This document shows, piece after piece, positions 44,364 to 53,178 of a stretch of DNA of 64,000 bases (position 1 is its first letter; each line of letters opens with the position of its first letter). The notes under the pieces are model-generated. The model saw only the letters and a list, made by a program, of their open reading frames with translations. It did not search any database and was not told the DNA's origin. Location of the stretch: NCBI GenBank assembly GCA_963736525.1, contig CAVTPF010000025.1, positions 34,331-98,330 on the forward strand, given 5' to 3'. Source of the stretch: Bog-473 sp963736525. GTDB taxonomy: Bacteria > Actinomycetota > Acidimicrobiia > Acidimicrobiales > RAAP-2. Position numbers and translations under genes: made by a program.

Positions 44364-47300
44364 CGGCACACGGCACGCCAGCAACGAGGGGCCGACCGGC
44401 TCAGCGTCTCCGCCTCGGGCGTGCCCTGAGTCCGTTGGTTCTGTGCATGGCGACCCTCGCGGCGGCCGCCATGGTGACACCCATGACGTCGACGAGCCTC
44501 CACCTGGATCCAGGCCACGGCATCGAGCTGACCAGCGGCACCGCGTACCCGGTGGTGCCCTATTCGCCCGGGGAGATTTGGGGGGGCGACAACCCGGTGG
44601 AGCACTGCAACGCGTGCGATCTCGACGAGCTGCTCGCCAACAATAAGGCGCAGTCACTCCAATCCGGCCAGCCCGTGGATCCGGCGACCGGCGACTTCAC
44701 GACCACCGATACGGTCTTTTCGATCCCAGTGGCCGCTGGCTTCTTCGGTCTCACCCTTAACTACGACGCCGAACGAGCCGACAGCGAAGGCCTCGATCCA
44801 GGCGCCTACCCTTACTCGAACCCAGGTCCTTTCGGCTTCGGCTGGCAGTCGAACTTCAACACGTCGGTCTACAACCAAGGCTCCGACGTCCAAGTCAACG
44901 AGGACAACGGCTCTGAAGTCCAATTCCAGATCGACGACAACAGCTCGATCGACCGGGACGGATGCCCCGACGGGGACTATGACGACACGCAGAAGTACAC
45001 CGTGGCGAACAGCATCGTGCTCTATTGCGCCGCCGACCGGGTTGATGCCCAGATGGGCTATACCAGCGCCAACGACTACGTCTTCGACGAGCAAGGTGGG
45101 GCCGAAAGTGAGACGTTCAACTACTACGGCCAGCTCATCGACCAGGGCAACAACGCCAACAACATCTTGCTCGGCTGGGGCTACGACGTGGCACCGGGAA
45201 CTTTTGGGTGTCCAAGTGGCTCGGAGGCCTATTGCGATTTTGAGACCACCGATGCGCTCTTCAACGACAGCCGCCAGGTCACGCTGGAGTTCAACAGCGC
45301 CAACCAGCCCATCAAAGTCATCGCGCCGGACGGAGAGAGTTGGGCATTCGAGTACAACACCGCCACTGGCCAGCTGTCCAACATCATCGACGTCCAGACC
45401 GGTGGCGACCAGCAGTACGGCTATGCCGAAGGGTTTCCCAATCCCTACTACTACGACATGAACCAGATGATCGACCCGGACTCCAACATGACCGATATCT
45501 TGTACGGGTCGAATGACGGACAGATCGACGGCATGGTGAGCGGCGTGATCGACCCGAGCGGAGCCGAAACCACCTACAGCTACCAAAACAATTTGTGCGC
45601 CACGCTGACCGGATGTTTCGGCTCGGATACGGATCAGGGGACGACCGTCGGTTATCCCGATGGCGAGACCGACGCCGATTACTACCAAGGCGTCGTACTT
45701 CTCACGGACATCTACGGAAGTTCCAGTGGCCCAACGGATACATGGGGTTTTGAATACGCGCCCCCCATCGATGATCAGGACGGTCCGACCACCGAAACAG
45801 TCTACTTCCAAGCCAGCTCGGGGCCTTATAGCCCTGTTGGGACCGCGCTCATAGACCCGGTCGGCAACGTCGTCTACTACACCGATGATCAGGAGAACAT
45901 CAGCACATACAACTTCTACAACGATTCGGGGCCCAACGACCTCGATGAGCTCTGCTGGACAGTGCAGAACGCGTCGGGGAGCGGGACGTACGACAACAGC
46001 AAATGCAACGATCCGCCCACCTCGACGAATCAGAACCCCGTCACCTCCTACACCTACGACAACGATGGCCACGTACTGAGCGAGACCGATCCCAACGGGG
46101 GCACCACGCGCTACGGCTACTACGACGCCAACAGCGGCTACGCCTCGGGACAGCAGTGCTGGGAGGCAGAGCCGACCGTCACTGCGACAGGATCGGTTTG
46201 CGCGAGCGGCAGCGACGCAGACGCGCCCACCGGCTCCACAGTGGACCTCTACGATCCTTGGGGCAACTTAGGTCAGGTGATCAGCGACTTCAACAGCTCA
46301 ACCGAGGACTTTACGTATTACGACTACGACCTGAACGGTGACAAGACCTACGAGGTCCCGCCCGACGGGGTCGCCCAGGGCGGATTTGGTTCCAATCCCT
46401 ATGAGACCCAATACGTCTGGGGCTCTTATGGCCAGCTCAGGCAAGTGATCTCGCCGGCCTACGGAGGCGGGACCAGCACCACGTCGTACACCTACAACGA
46501 GGACAACAACGTCCTCACCGAGACCACGCCTGCCAGTGTCACCTCCACGGCCTACGACGCTGATGGTCGTAAGTGCTGGGTGATGGTGGCGACGACAGCC
46601 GCCGACACGAACCCGTGCACCGATGCCCCTACGAGCAGCGGCACCCAATCGGTCACCCTCTACGAGAACTACGTGCCGGGGACCGACGTCCCCGGCAAAG
46701 TCGTCGATCCGAACGGTAACGCGACGACGTACGCCTACGGCGATCCGCGCTTTCCGACCAGTGTCACCGAGACGACCGAGCCGACCGTCGCGACCAACCA
46801 ACCCGCCACCCAGACCACGTTCGACGTCTACGATCCCTACGGCAACGTCTGCCTCTCGGGCCCAGGCAGTCCGCCCCCGAGTTGCTCGTGGTCGGCCGGC
46901 GACACGGCCGATACCTACGATCTGGAAGGGCAACTCCAGTCAACGACGGACCCTGGAGACACCGCCGATCCGAACGGCGTCGTGACGGATTACACCTACG
47001 GGAACCCGGCCTATCCGACGCAGCCGACAACGGTCGTGCATGGCGCGGGCACATCGAATGCGGAGACGACCAACTACGGCTACGACACCGGCGGCCTGCA
47101 GATGTACAGCGAGGACAACGAGGGACACTACGTCTCCGAGACCTATGACGCCGACGGTCGAATGTGCTGGCAGGCCGACCTCGACGTCTGGGGGGCACAA
47201 GGGACGTGCCCTGGAACAGGAGATACGCCGACGGGCGTTGGAGTGACCACCTACGCCTACAACGGGAACGACCATCTTTCGACCATGGTCGACAACAACG

Positions 47301-50074
47301 GTACGTCCGCGCAGGCAACGACCAGCTATTCCTACGACGCAAACGGCAACAACACCTCGGTGACCGACGACAACGGCAACACTGTCTCGTATCTCTACAA
47401 CAGCGCTGACGAGGAGACCTGCATCACCTACCCCGTGGTGACCAGCCCGGCTCCGAACTGCGCAAATGCGCCGAGCTCGACGAACACGGTCGTCGACCGC
47501 AGCTACGACAACGACGGCCGGCTGGCGTCGGTCACCGACTGGCTCGGTAACACCACGGGTTTTGCGAACTACAACCAGCTCGACGAGCTCGGCACCATTA
47601 CCTACCCTTCGGCCACCGCAGAGTCCCAGACTCTGGGCTACGACGACGCGGGCAACCTCACCGGCCTCTCGTACGCAGGCCCGCTCGCGCTCGCGGGGAG
47701 CCAGAGCCAGGACACCTGGACTCCGAATGCTGACAACAAGGTGGGTGCGTCGAGCGGACTCGATGGCTACGCCTCGAGCCCCGACGTCTACAACCAGTAC
47801 AACCAAGTCATATCCGCGGTGAATCCCGTCGCTGGCGGTGGGAGCGCGAGCGGCCCCGACACGTACAGCTACTCGGCCAACGGGGAGATCGAAAAGGACC
47901 AACCACCATCGGGGTCGGCCACCAGCTTCACCTACACCGCTGGCTCTGAGGAGCTTTCGCAGACGACCACTGGTTCGTCGACCACCAGCTATTCCTACAC
48001 GCTCGACGGGCAGCGTCAGTATCAACAGACTGGGTCGAACACGCCAAGCGACTACGGATGGAACGCCTACGGGCAACTGTGTTTCACCGCAACGAGCACC
48101 ACGACCAATGCGCCCTGCAACAACGCTCCGTCGGTGGCTACCACCTACACGTACGACGGGCGGGGATTGCGCATCGGCGAGACATCGGGTTCCTCTACAA
48201 CAAAGTTTGTCTGGGACACGGTGAGCGGAGGCAACTCGCCGTTGCTCATCGATGACGGCACCAATGCGTACATCTATGGACCCCTGCTCTTTGGCGGGAC
48301 CGCGCCGATCGAACAGATCAGCCTCGGGGCCAACCCCAAGGCCTCGTTCCTCGCCTCTACGCAGTCAGGAGTACAAGCGGTCTTTGGGCAGAGCGCCCAG
48401 ACGAGCGCCACCTCGTCGGCCGACAAGTTCACCTACGGGTCCGCATCGTCCATCTCCGCCGTCGGATCCCTGGTCGGTGCCAACGGCACCGGTCTGTCCA
48501 CCCTCTCGGTCTCGCCGGCCGCCGCGGGCGACGCCTGGGTGCTCGGCGTCAAGATCAGCTCGTCGAGCGTCACCGTCTCGTCGATCTCGGGCGGCGGGGC
48601 GACCTGGACCAAGCTGACCAACAGCGCGGACAGCTCCGAGGGGCGCGACGTCGAAGAATGGCTGGGAACCATCTCGTCGACGGGGAGCTCGACCATCACC
48701 GTCACCTACTCTGGATCGGTGTCGTCCATCGCCACCGAGCTCGACGCCCAGGAGTACACCAACGGCACCGGGAGCTCGACGACCTGGACCAAGGACGTGG
48801 TCGGGGCCTCCCAGAACGACACTTCGTCGACCACCGTCACCTTCCCGAGTCTCACCCCCACGGGATCGGGCGAGCTCTACGTCGGCTTCGGCCGGGTGTC
48901 GCAGACCGCAGGGGCGGGCAGCACCAGCGGCTTCACCTACGACACCAGCTCCAACGGCAATCCCTACATCTTCGACCCGAGCGTCTCAGGAGCCGTCAGC
49001 CCGACCGGGACCCAGTCCCCGGCCGGCGTCTCGGTCACCGTCGGGGCGCTGATCGAGGCGTCGGGGTCGTCGGGGGGCGGTCCCAGCGTGACCGGGGTCA
49101 GCCCGAACAGCGGGTCCACCTCCGGGGGCACCTCGGTGACCATCACCGGGAGCAACTTCACCGGGGCGACAGCGGTGCACTTCGGAAGCCTCGCAGCATC
49201 CAGCTACACGGTGAACAGCGCCACTTCCATCACTGCCGTCGCACCGGCCGATACGTCCGGTACCACAGACATCACAATTACGGGGCCGGCGACCGACACT
49301 CTCTACGAGCAAGCCGCGTACTCGGTCTTCGGCCAACAAGTGATCCAGTCAGGGTCCGACGTCACCCCATTCGGATTCCAAGGTTCGTACACAGACCCCA
49401 GTGGGCTCATCTACCTGATCGAGCGCTACTACGACCCGAGCACCGACCAGTTCCTGAGCGTCGATCCGGACCTCGCCGAGACCGGTCAGCCGTATGCGTT
49501 TACAGGCGATGATCCGTTAAACAGTACAGATCCCTTGGGACTGTCAAGGGTATGCAGGCATGACCGATGCACTGGGAGAAGCCGTAGAACAAACGGCTAT
49601 GTCTTGTGGGGATTCTCTCCCAAGGCTGCGGAAGACTACGTCGCCCTAACGACTGGCGGTGAGACCGGTCAACGCCGTATTACCCCGGCGGGCAGACGTG
49701 ACCTCGACGTGTTGCTAGGGGGCGACACGTCAACTCCAACAGCTATTGAGGTGAAAACAGGTCGACAAGCCCTGTCTGGTCGAATACAAGGGCAAATCAA
49801 CAAAGATGTTCAGCTGCAAGACATGGGATACGAGACGCAGTGGGACTTCTTGCCAAATACCAACGGCGTCAACTCTCCTTCGCGGCCACTGCTAAACGAA
49901 CTGTCAGCGAAGGGAATCGACATCAATGTGTTTACTTATCACGCCGGTGATCCCGCCGATCCGGTCAATGTCAATCCAACCGGGGATCCGGACTACGACA
50001 AGATCGGTTCGTCCGGTCCTGGAGCAAGCGCTGGCCTTCGCATTCTGGATGACTTACTTGGCGGCGGCGAGTGA
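44360..50074 (+). CDS. RHS-repeat polymorphic toxin with C-terminal PD-(D/E)xK-like nuclease tip
   Basis: 1904 residues. The N-terminus has a hydrophobic export segment (LSPLVLCMATLAAAAMVTPM). About 60-1350 is an RHS/YD-repeat shell (TYSYQNN, SYTYDNDGHVLSETDPNGGT, YSYDANGNNTSVTDDNGNT). About 1367-1573 is a Ser/Thr-rich beta-sandwich insert and 1575-1648 an IPT/TIG domain. The RHS core closes with GLIYLIERYYDPSTDQFLSV and ends DPLNSTDPLGL near 1728. The last 175 residues form the variable tip; GRRDLDVLL and TAIEVKTGR give the D...ExK pattern of a restriction-endonuclease-fold nuclease. The tip region is visibly lower in GC than the shell. The GTG start overlaps the preceding stop. A HEAT-like gene 27 bases downstream is the likely immunity gene. 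Confidence 0.88.
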   Translation: MTAHGTPATRGRPAQRLRLGRALSPLVLCMATLAAAAMVTPMTSTSLHLDPGHGIELTSGTAYPVVPYSPGEIWGGDNPVEHCNACDLDELLANNKAQSLQSGQPVDPATGDFTTTDTVFSIPVAAGFFGLTLNYDAERADSEGLDPGAYPYSNPGPFGFGWQSNFNTSVYNQGSDVQVNEDNGSEVQFQIDDNSSIDRDGCPDGDYDDTQKYTVANSIVLYCAADRVDAQMGYTSANDYVFDEQGGAESETFNYYGQLIDQGNNANNILLGWGYDVAPGTFGCPSGSEAYCDFETTDALFNDSRQVTLEFNSANQPIKVIAPDGESWAFEYNTATGQLSNIIDVQTGGDQQYGYAEGFPNPYYYDMNQMIDPDSNMTDILYGSNDGQIDGMVSGVIDPSGAETTYSYQNNLCATLTGCFGSDTDQGTTVGYPDGETDADYYQGVVLLTDIYGSSSGPTDTWGFEYAPPIDDQDGPTTETVYFQASSGPYSPVGTALIDPVGNVVYYTDDQENISTYNFYNDSGPNDLDELCWTVQNASGSGTYDNSKCNDPPTSTNQNPVTSYTYDNDGHVLSETDPNGGTTRYGYYDANSGYASGQQCWEAEPTVTATGSVCASGSDADAPTGSTVDLYDPWGNLGQVISDFNSSTEDFTYYDYDLNGDKTYEVPPDGVAQGGFGSNPYETQYVWGSYGQLRQVISPAYGGGTSTTSYTYNEDNNVLTETTPASVTSTAYDADGRKCWVMVATTAADTNPCTDAPTSSGTQSVTLYENYVPGTDVPGKVVDPNGNATTYAYGDPRFPTSVTETTEPTVATNQPATQTTFDVYDPYGNVCLSGPGSPPPSCSWSAGDTADTYDLEGQLQSTTDPGDTADPNGVVTDYTYGNPAYPTQPTTVVHGAGTSNAETTNYGYDTGGLQMYSEDNEGHYVSETYDADGRMCWQADLDVWGAQGTCPGTGDTPTGVGVTTYAYNGNDHLSTMVDNNGTSAQATTSYSYDANGNNTSVTDDNGNTVSYLYNSADEETCITYPVVTSPAPNCANAPSSTNTVVDRSYDNDGRLASVTDWLGNTTGFANYNQLDELGTITYPSATAESQTLGYDDAGNLTGLSYAGPLALAGSQSQDTWTPNADNKVGASSGLDGYASSPDVYNQYNQVISAVNPVAGGGSASGPDTYSYSANGEIEKDQPPSGSATSFTYTAGSEELSQTTTGSSTTSYSYTLDGQRQYQQTGSNTPSDYGWNAYGQLCFTATSTTTNAPCNNAPSVATTYTYDGRGLRIGETSGSSTTKFVWDTVSGGNSPLLIDDGTNAYIYGPLLFGGTAPIEQISLGANPKASFLASTQSGVQAVFGQSAQTSATSSADKFTYGSASSISAVGSLVGANGTGLSTLSVSPAAAGDAWVLGVKISSSSVTVSSISGGGATWTKLTNSADSSEGRDVEEWLGTISSTGSSTITVTYSGSVSSIATELDAQEYTNGTGSSTTWTKDVVGASQNDTSSTTVTFPSLTPTGSGELYVGFGRVSQTAGAGSTSGFTYDTSSNGNPYIFDPSVSGAVSPTGTQSPAGVSVTVGALIEASGSSGGGPSVTGVSPNSGSTSGGTSVTITGSNFTGATAVHFGSLAASSYTVNSATSITAVAPADTSGTTDITITGPATDTLYEQAAYSVFGQQVIQSGSDVTPFGFQGSYTDPSGLIYLIERYYDPSTDQFLSVDPDLAETGQPYAFTGDDPLNSTDPLGLSRVCRHDRCTGRSRRTNGYVLWGFSPKAAEDYVALTTGGETGQRRITPAGRRDLDVLLGGDTSTPTAIEVKTGRQALSGRIQGQINKDVQLQDMGYETQWDFLPNTNGVNSPSRPLLNELSAKGIDINVFTYHAGDPADPVNVNPTGDPDYDKIGSSGPGASAGLRILDDLLGGGE

Positions 50075-50101
50075 GAACGCCAACAGTTCAAGGAGTCTCG
50101 G

Positions 50102-50818
50102 GTGACAAGCTCCGAGGATGACGCCCCTCTTGAGGATCGGCTCAATTCTTGGTCCTCGAGGGGTATTAGTTCAATCCTGCGAGAAGCGGTGGCGAGCGGG
50201 CCTTCAGGCGCCCGCCTCATTGCTGAGCAGATCGACAAGCGCTCTGGTCCGGATCGCGTGATGCTGGTAGCCGCGCTCGGTGACGCGGATAGATCCGTGG
50301 GCGATGAATCGCTGCGTAGCCTCCTAGAGAGCACCAATATCGATCGTGATACCAAATGTGCTGCGTTATTGGCCATTACCAAACGAAAGGGATCAAAAGC
50401 GACGAACCTAATGCGAGAGAAACTGGACGACCCCAGTCGAGACGTGCAGGTTTATGCAATGAGTTGCCTTGCTTATGCCGGTGACGGATCGGCATGGGAT
50501 CGCGCATTCGATAGGTGGAGTCAGTGGATCAAGCGACCCACGAAACGCATCAATTCGTCGGCGCCTGATGAGGCCATAGGGCTTGCCTACTTACTACAGC
50601 ACCTAGAGAACAGCGACGCTAAGTTAACGAAGTTGCGGGCCGCCTTACAGAAGGCATTACCAAAGCTAGATGACCAGGTGTGCAAACGTATCTTCAGTTT
50701 GTGGCCGCAGGTCTCGACGGAAACTGCCACTTCTGCCGATAGTCACCCGCTCACACAAGTTGTTCACGAATGGACGAATCAACGCTTAGGTCCGCTTTTT
50801 GATCCTTTGGTTTTGTGA
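50102..50818 (+). CDS. HEAT-like helical protein, probable immunity protein for the RHS tip
   Basis: 238 residues, all-helical, with HEAT/armadillo-like units (RVMLVAALGDADRSVGDESL, KCAALLAITKRKGS, LDDPSRDVQVYAMSCLAYAG). No signal peptide, so it stays in the cytoplasm. AAGGAG lies six bases before GTG 50102. Its place directly after the toxin tip, and the shared lower GC content, are what is expected of an immunity gene that travels with the tip. The family is not identified; immunity function is inference from position. Confidence 0.7.
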   Translation: MTSSEDDAPLEDRLNSWSSRGISSILREAVASGPSGARLIAEQIDKRSGPDRVMLVAALGDADRSVGDESLRSLLESTNIDRDTKCAALLAITKRKGSKATNLMREKLDDPSRDVQVYAMSCLAYAGDGSAWDRAFDRWSQWIKRPTKRINSSAPDEAIGLAYLLQHLENSDAKLTKLRAALQKALPKLDDQVCKRIFSLWPQVSTETATSADSHPLTQVVHEWTNQRLGPLFDPLVL

Positions 50819-51426
50819 CGACTGGTCCAGAAATAAGGCCAGGCGGACTTGCAGCCATGGCGGGGGAGACCACCAAACCCGCCAAGACCACGACAACGGC
50901 GTATCGAGACGTTCTCTCCCAGCTGTGGCTGCTCGACCCGGTCCCTGATTGGGTACCGAACCGGAACCACCTGCGTCGTCTCACCCAGGCCCCGAAGCAC
51001 CACCTCGCCGACCCCGCTCTGGCCGCCCACCTCGTCGGCATCGACGCCGGCGCCCTCTTGCGAGGGCAGAGCGCCGGGCCCGACATTCCCCGCGACGGGA
51101 CGCTTCTCGGGGCGCTATTCGAGTCGCTCGTGACCTTGAGCGCCCGGGTCTATGCGCAAGCCAGCGAGGCCACCGTGCACCACCTCCGGACCCGAGACGG
51201 GGACCATGAGGTCGACCTCATCATCCAGCGCCGCGACCAACGAGTCGTGGCGCTCGAAGTGAAGCTCGACGGCGTCCGAGGACCGGCCGACGTACGTCAC
51301 CTCCTTTGGCTTCGCGAGCAATTGGGCGACGATCTCCTCGACGCCGCCGTCATCACGGCCGGTGCCCACGCGTACCGTCGCCCCGACGGCATCGCCGTCA
51401 TCCCCGCCGTTCTGTTAGGAGCTTGA
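50815..51426 (+). pseudogene. DUF4143 C-terminal fragment of an AAA-type ATPase
   Basis: 203 codons match the C-terminal part of ATPase-DUF4143 proteins: AYRDVLSQLWLLDPVPDWVP, LADPALAAHLVGID, then the nuclease-like EVDLIIQRRDQRVVALEVKL. The N-terminal ATPase domain with its Walker motifs is missing; the frame instead opens at a GTG overlapping the immunity gene stop. It may be translated but is a truncated gene, probably cut when the RHS cassette or the element end was formed. Confidence 0.68.
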
Positions 51427-51452
51427 TCTGTGGGTGGCGCCTTCGAGCGTTT

Positions 51453-51474
51453 CATCGCGCGTTTATCGCGCGCG
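51453..51474 (+). repeat. Inner boundary repeat, right copy (candidate integrase arm site)
   Basis: Matches 36813-36834 with one mismatch and in the same orientation, 94 bases inside attR. Confidence 0.4.
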
Positions 51475-51567
51475 CAGATCCGAATCATGCTGTGTCATCA
51501 TGCGCGCCCAAACCGGTGACCTGGTCATTCTTGGTCATCCGGTTCCATGCTGACCGGCTGATCTTTC

Positions 51568-51612
51568 CTGATAATGCTGAGGTCGCTGGTTCGATTCCAG
51601 CTAGCCCCACCA
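51568..51612 (+). repeat. attR: 45-bp direct repeat
   Basis: Identical to the 3' part of tRNA-Ile at 36696-36740, including CCA, but without the 5' half of a tRNA. Marks the right end of the island. Confidence 0.92.
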
Positions 51613-51691
51613 CTCGCTCCTGCCCACGGCAGTCCATTTCCCAGAAGTTGGCTCGCTGTCCTGCACCTTCGTCCCGGCGACCGCCCTCGAA

Positions 51692-53005
51692 TCAACCGAC
51701 GGCGATCCCAACAGGCACCTGCGGGACCAAAGTCGAGACAGCGCTTCCTTGGAAGATCGCGTCGCCGAACGAGAACACTCCTCCGTCGAGCGCTGCCAGG
51801 GAGTACCCATGGCCCGAGGAACTGGTCGCGATGCCCACGATGGGCGCATTGAGGGGCTTGCCACCCATGGAGCCGTAGAACTGGGCGTCGCCGAAGGCAA
51901 AGATCCCGCCGTCGGATGCGACCTCCCAGTACCCGCGTCCATCCGGCGTAGGCGCAATGCCGACGATGAGCGCGTTGAGGGGCTTGCCACCCATGGAGCC
52001 GTAGAACTGGGCGTCGCCGAAGGCAAAGATCCCGCCGTCGGATGCGACCTCCCAGTACCCGCGTCCATCCGGCGTAGGCGCAATGCCGACGATGAGCGCG
52101 TTGAGGGGCTTGCCACCCATGGAGCCGTAGAACTGGGCGTCGCCGAAGGCAAAGATCCCGCCATCCGAACCTACGAGCCAGTATCCGAGACTTGACGGAG
52201 TGAGTGCGATGCCCACAATCGGCGCGTTGATGCGCTGGCCGCCCATGGAGCCATAGAACTGGGCGTCGCCGAAGGCGAATACCCCTCCGTCGTTGCCGGC
52301 CATGACGTAGCCGTCACCATCAGTGGTCGTCGCCATGCCGACGACACTTGTCGGGAGCGCTCGGGTGTACGGCGTGCCGAGGTATGTGAGGTAGCTCGCG
52401 TTGCCGAACCCCAGGATTCCACCGCTGCGGCCGTAGAGGTAGTAGCCGTTGATCCCGTTTGTGTTGACGAGTTGGTACACGATGGTGCCGTACACGTAGG
52501 TACCCGTGTAACAGCGGAACTGGAACTGGACCGCAGCGCTCGTGACTGCTCCTGTCGGGTCGTAGGTTGCCTGGTCGATCTCGGCAGACCCGGTCGTACT
52601 CCCACCCTGACACGCCGGGTCGTTCACCAGGCTCAACCACGTGTCGACGGACGTCGAGTACTGACCCGGGGTGAGCACCCTGGAGGTGTTGATGACCGAG
52701 AAGCGATAACCAACGGTGTCGAATACGAACTGATGCTGTCCCGAACCCGGTGCGAGTGACACCGATCCGCCGTGCACCGTCACGTTGCCCAACGGGTCCA
52801 CGATCACGAAATTCGATACGCTCAGCGGAGGTGGCAACGTAGGTGTCGCACCAGCGGCGGTTCGGCCAATTGCAGCCGTCGCCAGCACCGTGGTCAGCGC
52901 GCCAAGAATCACGATAAGGGCCGCAGTAGCGCCCCGCACCGTCGAAAATCGCAGCACGCTCAGCTTTGAACCACTTGCTCGGTTGTTCCAGTGACCACTT
53001 CTCAT
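51692..53005 (-). CDS. Secreted tandem-repeat protein (GYWxVxSDGGIFAFGDA repeats)
   Basis: 437 residues. An N-terminal signal/anchor (ATAALIVILGALTTVLATAA) leads to a beta-rich domain (about 60-190) with one cysteine pair (DPACQGG, FRCYTG). The C-terminal half has five to six 42-residue repeats of the form GYW.VASDGGIFAFGDAQFYGS. Two DNA units of 126 bases are identical. The repeats resemble propeller or beta-solenoid blades and are common in exported proteins of Acidimicrobiia. Function is unknown; surface binding is a guess. Located just outside attR, transcribed toward it. Confidence 0.75.
   Translation of the reverse strand: MRSGHWNNRASGSKLSVLRFSTVRGATAALIVILGALTTVLATAAIGRTAAGATPTLPPPLSVSNFVIVDPLGNVTVHGGSVSLAPGSGQHQFVFDTVGYRFSVINTSRVLTPGQYSTSVDTWLSLVNDPACQGGSTTGSAEIDQATYDPTGAVTSAAVQFQFRCYTGTYVYGTIVYQLVNTNGINGYYLYGRSGGILGFGNASYLTYLGTPYTRALPTSVVGMATTTDGDGYVMAGNDGGVFAFGDAQFYGSMGGQRINAPIVGIALTPSSLGYWLVGSDGGIFAFGDAQFYGSMGGKPLNALIVGIAPTPDGRGYWEVASDGGIFAFGDAQFYGSMGGKPLNALIVGIAPTPDGRGYWEVASDGGIFAFGDAQFYGSMGGKPLNAPIVGIATSSSGHGYSLAALDGGVFSFGDAIFQGSAVSTLVPQVPVGIAVG
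51851..52162. repeat. 126-bp tandem repeat inside the secreted-protein gene
   Basis: Units begin at 51851, 51977 and 52103. The first two appear identical over 126 bases; the third matches for about 60 bases and then diverges. In frame, 42 residues per unit. Confidence 0.85.
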
Positions 53006-53178
53006 AGGGCTGCGACCTCACCTCAGCTCGTCCTGCACTCTGACCGATCGCGCTGCATCCGGATAGGGCCGTTGGTCCCCGTGATCTGTCCCAACTGTCC
53101 CAAGAATTTGGTGCCAGAGGGTCCCGGTCCGTCCCGGGACGGCCGTACGGGCGCGGATCTCGGCGGGCCGGGAAGAGC

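Larger units (their letters stand above)
36696..51612. mobile_element. Integrative element in tRNA-Ile carrying an RHS toxin-immunity locus
   Basis: A 14.9 kb element bounded by perfect 45-bp direct repeats. It carries a tyrosine integrase reading toward the tRNA and an excisionase-like gene, as in many actinobacterial integrative elements. Left-hand cargo is mostly relics (recombinase, RHS). Right-hand cargo is a BldD-like regulator, two exported proteins, a large RHS protein with nuclease tip, a HEAT-like partner, and a DUF4143 remnant. No replication, transfer or phage structural genes are recognisable, so it is a genomic island that would need help to move between cells. Confidence 0.85.

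Noticed and set aside
36664..51612. Island considered as a prophage or conjugative element
   Set aside because: No capsid, portal, terminase, relaxase, FtsK/TraB or type IV secretion proteins can be recognised between the att sites.
51851..52162. Regular repeats considered as a CRISPR array
   Set aside because: The units are 126 bases, contiguous, in frame and coding; there are no spacers and no cas genes.
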